DNA from: JAFHCF01 sp048497495
GTDB lineage: Bacteria > Pseudomonadota > Alphaproteobacteria > Rhizobiales > Ancalomicrobiaceae
Reading direction: 5' to 3'
NCBI GenBank assembly: GCA_048497495.1
Contig: JAFHCF010000086.1
Location: forward strand, 1-8,497
Length of the DNA: 8,497 bases
Below, one piece after another: positions 1 through 6,300 of the stretch (position 1 is the stretch's first letter; each line of letters begins with the position of its first letter). Below the pieces are notes generated by a model. The model was not told the DNA's origin. It made no database searches and saw nothing but the letters and a program-made list of their open reading frames with translations. Made by a program: the position numbers and the translations under genes.

Positions 1-6
1 CGCCTC

Positions 7-339
7 TCACACCTGCGGCACGATGATCAGCCGTTCGACCGGCGCGCCCTCGACGAAGTGGCGCTCGACGATCTCGTCGATGTCGGCTTCCGTCTTCGGC
101 GCGTACCAGACGCCCTGCGGATAGACCACCATCAGCGGTCCGGCGCGGCAGAAGCCGAGGCAGCCGGTCGCCGTCATGGCGACGCGCGGGTCGCCCAGGC
201 CCTCGACGGCCCGACCGAGCCGCTGCCACAGCGCCTCCGCCCCTTGCGCCCCGCAACTGCCGCGCGGGTGGCCCGGCGGGCGCGACTGGAAACAGGTGAA
301 GACGTGGGTCTGGTAGACCTGCGGAATGTCCAGGCTCAT
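7..339 (-). CDS. Thioredoxin-like [2Fe-2S] ferredoxin, 110 aa
   Basis: A small cytoplasmic electron carrier predicted to bind one [2Fe-2S] cluster. Four cysteines, C16, C29, C60 and C64, are spaced C-x12-C then C-x30-C-x3-C. This is the ligand layout of the thioredoxin-fold ferredoxins (Aquifex Fd / Shethna protein type, also seen in NuoE and hydrogenase subunits). The second pair sits in a TGCLGFC loop (58-64), followed by GPLMVVYPQGVWY (67-79), typical of the family. The reading frame runs open much further upstream to 651, but I chose the ATG at 337-339. The protein then has normal family length, a GAGGAG ribosome site lies 9 bases upstream, and the residues before this Met are low-complexity Arg/Ala/Ser sequence. 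The gene is complete and diverges from the TPR gene at 464. Its redox partner is unknown. Proteins of this family occur in some nitrogen-fixation clusters (from memory), which would fit the sigma-54-like promoter upstream, but nothing in the window proves that role. Confidence 0.88.
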   Translation of the reverse strand: MSLDIPQVYQTHVFTCFQSRPPGHPRGSCGAQGAEALWQRLGRAVEGLGDPRVAMTATGCLGFCRAGPLMVVYPQGVWYAPKTEADIDEIVERHFVEGAPVERLIIVPQV

Positions 340-348
340 CGCGGGCGG

Positions 349-354
349 CTCCTC
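349..354 (-). promoter_or_regulatory. Ribosome binding site of the ferredoxin gene
   Basis: On the minus strand this reads GAGGAG, 9 bases before the ATG at 339. It decides the start codon among several possible starts in a frame that stays open to 651. Confidence 0.7.
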
Positions 355-378
355 GGTTGTCGCGCGTCGCCCGCCCCA

Positions 379-394
379 TTCAAGGGCCGTGCCG
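379..394 (-). promoter_or_regulatory. Candidate sigma-54 promoter for the ferredoxin gene
   Basis: On the minus strand this reads CGGCACG-GCCC-TTGAA, against the sigma-54 consensus TGGCACG-N4-TTGCW. The -24 element matches at six of seven bases. The -12 element has GA where GC is expected, at the correct distance. Transcription would start near 369, giving a leader of about 30 bases that contains the ribosome site. The changed -12 base weakens the call. No canonical NifA site (TGT-N10-ACA) was found nearby. Confidence 0.35.
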
Positions 395-407
395 CGCCGC
401 GCCGGAC

Positions 408-423
408 CGGAACGCTTCTTGCT
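408..423 (+). promoter_or_regulatory. Candidate sigma-54 promoter for the TPR gene
   Basis: The sequence CGGAACG-CTTC-TTGCT keeps the invariant GG (409-410) and GC (421-422) exactly ten bases apart and has a perfect -12 TTGCT. The -24 element matches TGGCACG at five of seven bases. Start of transcription would be near 434, about 30 bases before the ATG at 464. It lies back to back with the minus-strand candidate, with only 13 bases between them. In GC-rich DNA a chance match is possible. Confidence 0.38.
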
Positions 424-463
424 CCGCACCCGCCTCAGGCGGCGGAAATGCTGGAGAAGCGAC

Positions 464-970
464 ATGCGCGAGACGAGGGCGGCAGCCCGAGGGCGCCCAG
501 ACGGCGGCGGCGACGCGATCGATTTCGGCGACGTGGCGCCGGCCGTGAACGAAATCCTACAAGAGGGTGTGGCGCTCCACCGACACGACCGGGCCGCCGC
601 CGACGCCGCCTTCCGCCGCGCCCTCACCCTCGATCCGACGGCGCTCGCCACCTATTTCTGTCTCTACAAGATCCACACCTACGCCGGCGATCTCGACGCC
701 GCCCTCGACATCGCCGAGGCGGCGCTGCGCGAGGCGGCGCGCCAGACCAATCTCGGGCCCGACTGGACCGCATGGCGCGCCGAGGCGATCACCCTCGACG
801 GCCCCGGCCGCTTCGCCCTCTACACCTTGAAGGCGCTGGCCTTCATCCGCCTGCGTCGCGACGAGGCCGAGGAGGCCGGCCGCGTCCTCGCCCGTCTCGC
901 CGTCCTCGATCCCGGCGACGCCGTCGGCGCCTCGGTGGTGGCGGCGATCGCGCGCGGCGTCGCCGACTGA
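464..970 (+). CDS. TPR-repeat protein, 168 aa
   Basis: A small soluble protein made largely of helical tetratricopeptide-like repeats. It probably acts as a protein-protein scaffold or chaperone; no catalytic motif is visible. Residues 1-27 are polar and likely disordered. A first TPR spans about 30-62 (ILQEGVALHR...AFRRALTLDP) and a second about 63-95 (YKIHTYAGDLDAALDIAEAA). A third covers about 116-150 (ALYTLKALAFIRLRR...LARLAVLDP). The -ALxLDP- ends at 53-58 and 145-150 are the classic TPR boundary. The frame opens at 326, but the ATG at 464 has GGAG (453-456) 7 bases before it and begins just ahead of the conserved part, so I use it. A GTG at residue 28 is a less likely alternative because it has no good ribosome site. 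The gene is divergent from the ferredoxin gene. I recall similar short TPR proteins beside ferredoxins in alphaproteobacterial nif regions, but that is inference here. Confidence 0.82.
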   Translation: MRETRAAARGRPDGGGDAIDFGDVAPAVNEILQEGVALHRHDRAAADAAFRRALTLDPTALATYFCLYKIHTYAGDLDAALDIAEAALREAARQTNLGPDWTAWRAEAITLDGPGRFALYTLKALAFIRLRRDEAEEAGRVLARLAVLDPGDAVGASVVAAIARGVAD

Positions 971-1050
971 TCCCCCATCAACCGGATCTTCAGATCGATC
1001 GGCTAGGGAGATGTCCGGCGCGGTCGCGACCAGACGGTCGGGCGCGCGGC

Positions 1051-1055
1051 GGGAG
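1051..1055 (+). promoter_or_regulatory. Ribosome binding site fixing the glycosyltransferase start
   Basis: GGGAG lies 6 bases before the ATG at 1062, an ideal distance. The in-frame upstream ATG at 1011 has its AGGGAG directly abutting the start codon, which would work poorly. The upstream 17 codons encode Arg/Ala-rich sequence unlike the start of a GT-B fold. Confidence 0.65.
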
Positions 1056-1061
1056 CCAGCG

Positions 1062-2126
1062 ATGTTCGTGTTCTTCCACCAGAACGACGTCACCGACGCC
1101 CAGGGCGGCATCGAGCGTTACGTCGACACGCTGCTCTCGGCCGCCGGCGGCGACGCGCTGCTGGTCTCCGAGGAGCCGGCGCGCCCGGCGCCGAACCGGC
1201 TCGGCCTGCGCCTACCGAAGATCCCGGAGCCGAAATGGATCCCCTTCGCCCTCGCCGTCGTGGCGAACCTGCGCCGTATCCGCGCCGCCATCACGCGCGG
1301 CGGATCGCGCCGGGTGCTGGAATTCTCGCGGCCCGAATACGTCGCCTTCGCCTGGATGTTTCCCGGCGCCAGGGTCTTCACCATCCACGGCACCGGCCCG
1401 GGCGCCGGCGAGACCGCCAAGCGCCTGATCCACGACATCGCTTGTCGGTTGTTGCCCTGGGTCGCCGATCGGGTCCAGGTGGTCGGCCGCGACGACAGTG
1501 GCCTGTCGCCGGCGGTCGTCGCCCGCTTGGGGCCCCGCCTCGCCCACATCGACGCCTGGTACGACGACGTCTTCGCGCCCGCGCCGTTGCCGGTGACGGA
1601 CAAGACCATCGTCTTCTACGCCGGGCGTATCGTCGAACAGAAGAACCCCGAACTGCTCTTCGCGATCATCGCCGAGGGCAAGCGCCGCTTCGGCGCGGCG
1701 ATCGAGTTCCGCTACTTCGGCAAGGACGTCGATCGTATCGTCGACGCCGGCCTCGCCGACGCCGTCACCTGCACCGGGCTTCTCGATGCCCGCGGTCTCG
1801 CCGCCGCCATCGCCGAATGCCACATGGGGCTGATGTGCTCGCATTTCGGCGAGGGTTCACCCTTCATCGTCGTCGAGGCGCTGGCCTGCGGCCGGCCCTA
1901 CGTCCTGTCGACCCTGCCGACGCTGACCGGCGCCTATGCCGGCAATCCCGGCGTCCGTTTCGCCGAGGCCTTCACCGCCGACGCCTTTCTCGCCGAGATC
2001 GCCCGGCTGCGCGCCGATCTCGACGGCGCCCTGACGCCCGAGACGATCGCGGCGTCCGTCGCCGCGCGCGCCAAGCCGGTCGCTACCCGCGCGCTGCTCG
2101 CCGATCTCGCGGCCCTGGCGCGCTGA
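1062..2126 (+). CDS. Glycosyltransferase family 4-like protein, 354 aa
   Basis: A predicted cytoplasmic, retaining, GT-B-fold sugar transferase that moves a sugar from a nucleotide-sugar donor onto an unknown acceptor (polysaccharide, lipid or small molecule). The N-terminal Rossmann half starts FVFFHQNDVTDAQGGIERYV (2-21); its GGIERY glycine loop is typical of GT4 acceptor-side domains. HGTGPG (109-114) follows. The C-terminal half begins around 180 with IVFYAGRIVEQKNPELL (183-199), the usual strand-loop of the donor domain. The donor-binding E-x7-E motif is intact: E264 and E272 within FGEGSPFIVVEALACGRPY (262-280). There are no membrane segments. At 354 residues it is slightly short for GT4, but both halves are present. 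It follows the TPR gene by 91 bases on the same strand and meets gntR tail to tail, 13 bases away. No other polysaccharide genes are present, so the acceptor cannot be guessed. Confidence 0.85.
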   Translation: MFVFFHQNDVTDAQGGIERYVDTLLSAAGGDALLVSEEPARPAPNRLGLRLPKIPEPKWIPFALAVVANLRRIRAAITRGGSRRVLEFSRPEYVAFAWMFPGARVFTIHGTGPGAGETAKRLIHDIACRLLPWVADRVQVVGRDDSGLSPAVVARLGPRLAHIDAWYDDVFAPAPLPVTDKTIVFYAGRIVEQKNPELLFAIIAEGKRRFGAAIEFRYFGKDVDRIVDAGLADAVTCTGLLDARGLAAAIAECHMGLMCSHFGEGSPFIVVEALACGRPYVLSTLPTLTGAYAGNPGVRFAEAFTADAFLAEIARLRADLDGALTPETIAASVAARAKPVATRALLADLAALAR

Positions 2127-2139
2127 GCGGCGGCCCCTC

Positions 2140-2901
2140 TCACCCGGCGACGATGTCCTTGCGGCCGAAGCGGCGTAGCGCCCGACCCAGACGCTTTTCG
2201 TCGTCGCGCAACCGGGAGAGCGTCTCGGCGGTGAAGCGGATGTGCTCGGTCGCCACCGCCTCGGCGCGATCGGCGTCTCCCGCGAGCACCGCCTCCGCCG
2301 TGGCGACGTGTTGGCCGAGCAGGATGTCGCGCACCCCCGGCGTCATGTAGAGGCGGTGGCGATTGTAGAAGACGTCGCCGCGCAGCATTTCGGAGAAGGC
2401 GCGCATGACGTGCAGCACCACCAGATTGTGGCTCGCCTCGTAGATCAGCATGTGCAGATCGGAATCGGCCTCGGCTTCGCTCGTCGGATCGTCGAGCAGG
2501 TGCGACGCCTTCATCCGTTCCATGCAGGCGGCGATCTCCTGGTGGTCGAGATCGGTGGCCCGCTCGGCGGCGAGCCGCGCCGCCGCGCCCTCCACCAGCA
2601 TGCGATACTCGAAATAGTCGACGATCACCTGTTCGTTCGACTGCATCAGGGCGGCCAGAGGCTCGGTCAGCGGCGCCATGAAATGGGCGACATAGGTGCC
2701 GCTGCGGGTGGTTCGCAACAGTTTGCGCGCCTCCAACTTGTCGAGCGCCTCGCGCAACGACGGCCGCGAAACCTCGAGCTTCTCCGACAGTTCACGCTCC
2801 GAGGCGAGCCGCTCGCCCGGACGCAGCGTCCCCTCGAGAATGAGTTGTTCGATGTGTTCGGCGATGGCGTCCGCCAATTTTGGATTGCGCACCGGATCCA
2901 C
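2140..2901 (-). CDS. GntR-family regulator, FadR/FCD subfamily, 253 aa
   Basis: A DNA-binding, ligand-responsive transcription factor of the PdhR/LldR-like group. Residues 7-73 form the winged helix-turn-helix: LILEGTLRPGERLASERELS (20-39), then VSRPSLREALDKLEARKLL (44-62) with the recognition helix, then the wing RTTRSGTYV (63-71). Residues about 90-235 are the all-helical FCD effector domain. Its usual metal ligands appear complete: D146 and H150 (D-x3-H), H198 and H220. Such domains bind a metal plus a carboxylate ligand, often a 2-hydroxy or keto acid or a sugar acid. I start at the GTG at 2899-2901 because GGGGAGAG lies just upstream and PdhR-type proteins begin right before the 'NPKLADAI' helix. 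The longer frame to 3168 adds 89 non-conserved residues and would swallow the promoter region. The regulated genes are unknown; autoregulation is suggested by a candidate operator at 2982-2992. It is convergent with the glycosyltransferase gene. Confidence 0.9.
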   Translation of the reverse strand: MDPVRNPKLADAIAEHIEQLILEGTLRPGERLASERELSEKLEVSRPSLREALDKLEARKLLRTTRSGTYVAHFMAPLTEPLAALMQSNEQVIVDYFEYRMLVEGAAARLAAERATDLDHQEIAACMERMKASHLLDDPTSEAEADSDLHMLIYEASHNLVVLHVMRAFSEMLRGDVFYNRHRLYMTPGVRDILLGQHVATAEAVLAGDADRAEAVATEHIRFTAETLSRLRDDEKRLGRALRRFGRKDIVAG

Positions 2902-2904
2902 GGC

Positions 2905-2914
2905 CTCTCTCCCC
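2905..2914 (-). promoter_or_regulatory. Ribosome binding site supporting a GTG start for gntR
   Basis: The minus strand reads GGGGAGAGAG, ending 3 bases before the GTG at 2901. The GGGGAG core is 7 bases away. This supports GTG over the distant upstream starts. Confidence 0.65.
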
Positions 2915-2981
2915 GTTTTCCCGCGACCGTTCGCCGTCGCGTTCGCGCCCCGGCTCCGTCCAGCCGCGCGCCGCCGGCCGA

Positions 2982-3010
2982 TGGTATGACCTCGATGCCA
3001 CCTTGGTAAA
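2982..3010 (-). promoter_or_regulatory. Candidate gntR promoter with FadR-type operator
   Basis: The plus-strand sequence TGGTATGACCT (2982-2992) matches the FadR/LldR/GlcC-type half-site arrangement TGGT-N3-ACCA except for its last base; its core GGT-ATG-ACC is a perfect inverted repeat. On the minus strand a modest promoter overlaps it: -35 TTTACC (3010-3005), a 16-base spacer, and -10 CATACC (2988-2983). The operator would therefore cover the -10 box and repress gntR itself. A second inverted motif, ACC-TT-GGT, lies at 3000-3007. The promoter match alone is weak; the operator match is the stronger part. Confidence 0.35.
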
Positions 3011-3047
3011 TTGAAAAGACCACGAGTCGGTCGGTTTTCCCGCTCGG

Positions 3048-3095
3048 GGGTCGGCGACGGGGCGCGAGGCGGCGCGCGCGCCCCCGTCGCCACCC
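3048..3095. repeat. Strong GC-rich imperfect inverted repeat (hairpin or cruciform)
   Basis: The arms GGGT plus GGCGACGGGGCGCG (3048-3066, with C3052 bulged) pair with CGCGCCCCCGTCGCC plus ACCC (3077-3095, one C bulged). They form about 18 base pairs around a 10-base loop at 3067-3076. No T-run follows on either strand, so it is not a standard intrinsic terminator. It lies between the divergent promoters of gntR and the GGDEF-EAL gene. Confidence 0.7.
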
Positions 3096-3316
3096 AGAAG
3101 AGACCCGCTACGCTCGAAGTAGTTTCGCTCCAGCCCGTCGAACACAGCACAGACAGCGCTTTTGCCACCTTCTGATGAATTCAACAGTCCACATATCTCG
3201 GGTATACGGCGTCGACGATTAGTCGAATTGTAACGGTTTCCGGAAGATGATCTCCGCGACGAGACGAGACTTGTTCGATCGCGTTGCCATCGATCAATCT
3301 CACGAGCATGACGCGA

Positions 3317-3322
3317 TATAAT
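3317..3322 (+). promoter_or_regulatory. Candidate -10 box of the GGDEF-EAL gene
   Basis: A perfect TATAAT in an AT-rich stretch, 62 bases before the ATG at 3385, so the leader would be about 55 bases. The -35 region at the standard distance (TCAATC, 3294-3299) is poor, which suggests a weak or activator-dependent promoter. The motif CGCGATA occurs at 3312-3318 and again at 3330-3336, flanking the expected transcription start. Confidence 0.45.
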
Positions 3323-3375
3323 AATCACTCGCGATAAACAAAAAAACTCAAAGATACGATAAATCGATCCCCATC

Positions 3376-3381
3376 GGTGAG
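3376..3381 (+). promoter_or_regulatory. Ribosome binding site of the GGDEF-EAL gene
   Basis: GGTGAG lies 3 bases before the ATG at 3385. It is a moderate match with tight spacing, possibly giving low translation. Confidence 0.4.
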
Positions 3382-3384
3382 AAT

Positions 3385-6300
3385 ATGAAGATCGAGCGGC
3401 GTAATGCCTTCATAATTCGAGCTGTAGCCGGCTATACGATGGCTGCATCGATGTGGATTTTCTTTTCAGACCGCATTCTGGCGGCGATCACCGATCATGA
3501 GACGCTGACCGCGCTGTCCATCTACAAGGGGTTGTTTTTCGTCCTGGTGACGGCATCGCTGCTCTGGTTGGCGCTCGACCGCCTACCCCGGGACACTTCC
3601 GCGACGCCGACGCGCCGAATGGCGGCCTCATGGGCGCCGATCACCGCCCTGATCGCCGCCGTCGCGGCGGTTCTGATGGTCTCTCACGTCGCCTATCGGG
3701 CGCAGGTGGAGGCGATCCGCAAGGATTCGCTGCAACAGCTCCAGGCGGTCGCGGCGCTCGAGGTCAATTCCATCTCCCACTGGCTCGAGGAGCGCCGCAG
3801 CAATGTCGACGTGCTCGCCCGCGATTCCGCCCGCCGCCAGATCCTGGAACGTTGGCTCACCACCGCCGAACCGGAAGACGCCGATGCGATCGAGGAAACC
3901 CTCGCGGTGGTGCGCGGCAACCACGGCTTCGACGGCGTCGCGCTGATCGACCGTGACGGCCGGCTGCTGCTCGGCGACGCCGAGGCCCGCTCCGACGCGC
4001 CCGAATTCAAGGTCGCCGTCGATCGCGCCTCGACCGGCACGGCGGTGCGTTTCCTCGACCTCCACCGCCGGCCCGACGGAACGATCCACATGGCTTGGCT
4101 CGCGCCGGTGTTCGATCCCGCCATGGCGCGGGGCAGCCCCCTCGCCATCGCCGTGGTCGACATCGCCGCCGAGACTTGGCTCTATCCGCAGCTCGCCTCC
4201 TGGCCGCTGACCAGCAAGACCGGGGAAAACGCCCTGGCGCGCCGCGACGGCGACGGCATCGTCTCCCTGATGGACACGCGCTTCCGCAAGGGCGGCGCGC
4301 TCGAGGCGCGCTATCCCCTCACGCGGACCGAGCTTCCCGTGATCCGCCACGTCCGCTTCGGCGAGACCTCGACCACCGGAACCGACTATCGCGGCGAAGT
4401 GGTCCTGGCGGCGATGAAGACGGTTCCCGCCACCGGATGGGTCCTGATCGCCAAGATGGACGAGGCCGAGGCGCTCGCCCCGCTCCACGGCCTGGCCACC
4501 GGCACCGTCCTGTCGATCATCGTCGTCCTCGCCGTCAGTCTCGGCCTCGCCTTCCTGCTGTGGCAGCGCCAACACCTCGAGGCGGCCTATCGCGAGATCG
4601 AGCAGCGCCAACGCGCCCAGGCGGCCGAGCAGCGCTTCCGCTCCACCTTCGAGCAGGCGACGGTCGGCATCGCCCATCTCGACCTCTCCGGTCACTGGAT
4701 CTGGGCGAACAACCACCTCGCGACCATCCTGGGCTACGACGTGGCGCAATTGATGGAGAAGCCGGTCACCGAGATCCTCCATCCCGACGAGCGGGAGGGC
4801 GTGATGCGGTCGTTCGGCCGTATCGCCGCCGGCGAAACCACGTCGATCACCGCGGAACGCCGCGTGCTGCACCGCGACGGATCGACCGTCTGGCTGGCGA
4901 TCACCTCGTCGCTCATTCGGGAGACGCCGGACACCGTTCCCTACATCGTCGCCGTGGCCGAGGACGTCACCGCGCAGCGGGTCGCCGAGGATGCGTTGAG
5001 GGCGAGCGAGGAACGGTTCGAACTGGCGATGCGCGGCGCCAACGACGGTCTGTGGGACTGGGACGTGGCGGCCGGCACCATCTATTTCTCGCCGCGCTGG
5101 AAGTCGATGCTCGGCTATGCCCCCGAGGAGATCGGCGACAGCTACGCCGAGTGGGAGCGACTGCTGCACCCCGCCGACCGCGAGGCCGCCGTGGCCGGGG
5201 TTCACGACGCGCTGATCGGCCGCACCGAGGCCCTGTGCATCGAATCTCGCATGAAGAGCCGCGACGGCGGCTGGAAGGACATCCTGTCGCGCGGCTTCGC
5301 CCTCCGGGCGGAAGACGGGCGCGCCCTGCGCATGGTCGGCACGCACGTCGACGTCACCGACCGTCGACGGGCCGAGGCCGAATTGCGCCGGGCCGCCGCC
5401 GTCTTCACCAACACCCAGGAAGGCGTGATCATCACCGACCCGGCAGGTCGGATGATCGACGCCAACCCGGCCTTCACCACCATCACCGGCTGGACCAAGG
5501 AGGAGTTCCTCGGCCGCGGCATGCGCGACCTTCGATCCGGTCGCCACGACGCGGCCTTCTACACCGAGATGTGGAACACGATCGAGCACGTCGGCTATTG
5601 GCAGGGCGAGATCTGGAACAAGCGCCGCGACGGTGAGATCTTCCCCGAATGGCTGACCATCTCGACGGTGCGCGACGAAGCCGGCCGGGTGATCAATTAT
5701 CTCGGCACCTTCATCGACATCGGGAAACTCAAGCAGTCGGAGGCCCGGCTCGTCCACCTCGCCCACCACGATCCGCTGACCGACCTGCCCAACCGCGTCC
5801 TGCTGCTCGAGCAGATCGACCGGGCGATCGAAGCCGCGTCGGGGAACGGCACCATCGGCGCGGTGCTCTTCCTCGATCTCGATCGCTTCAAGAACGTCAA
5901 CGACAGCCTCGGCCACGCCGCCGGCGACGAGCTTCTGTGGCTGGTATCGCTACGTCTGCGCGATCATCTCCCGGCGGGCGCCCTGTTGGCGCGGCTCGGC
6001 GGCGACGAGTTCGTCGCCCTGATCCACGACATCGGCGAGCGCGAGACGGCCGCCGACCTCGCCCGCACGCTGATCGACCAACTCGATCGGCCCTTCACCC
6101 TCACGGAGGGGCAGGAACTCTTCATCTCGACCTCGATCGGCATCAGCCTCTTCCCCGCCGACGGCGCCGTCGCCAACGAACTGATCCAGCATGCCGACGC
6201 CGCCCTCTACGAGGCCAAGGCCGGAGGCCGTTCGACCCATCGCTTCTATGTCGAGGAGCTGACCACCACCGCCTCGATCCGCCTCGAGACCGAGGCCGGC

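Larger units (their letters stand above)
2902..3384. other. 483-base divergent intergenic region
   Basis: This gap separates the starts of gntR (minus) and the GGDEF-EAL gene (plus). I see no convincing coding region. It holds, in order, a candidate gntR promoter with operator (2982-3010), a very strong imperfect hairpin (3048-3095), small inverted repeats such as TCGAC-GATTA-GTCGA (3212-3226) and the palindrome TTCCGGAA (3239-3246), and an AT-richer zone from about 3165 to 3384 with a perfect TATAAT box. The size and the abrupt drop in GC suggest a real regulatory region. An unannotated small RNA cannot be excluded from sequence alone. Confidence 0.6.

Noticed and set aside
1..600. NifA upstream activating sequence (TGT-N10-ACA)
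   Set aside because: I looked around both candidate sigma-54 promoters and found no site with the exact ten-base spacing. The closest has twelve, so control by NifA is not claimed.
58..1428. 456-residue plus-strand open frame
   Set aside because: It crosses the ferredoxin, TPR and glycosyltransferase genes in other frames and consists mostly of Arg/Pro/Ala repeats typical of shadow frames.
2902..3168. 89-residue N-terminal extension of the GntR regulator
   Set aside because: It has no conserved sequence. It would cover the candidate promoter, the operator and part of the strong hairpin, and the GTG at 2901 has a good ribosome site at the family's usual start.
3628..5916. 762-residue open frame on the minus strand
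   Set aside because: It is antisense to the clear GGDEF-EAL gene. It is low-complexity Asp/Gly/Arg/Val sequence with no domain motif, as expected from the shadow frame of a high-GC gene.
5953..5964. RLRD (residues 857-860) as a c-di-GMP I-site
   Set aside because: It fits the pattern RxxD, but its Asp lies 12 residues before GGDEF instead of the required 6, so the register is wrong for the I-site turn.
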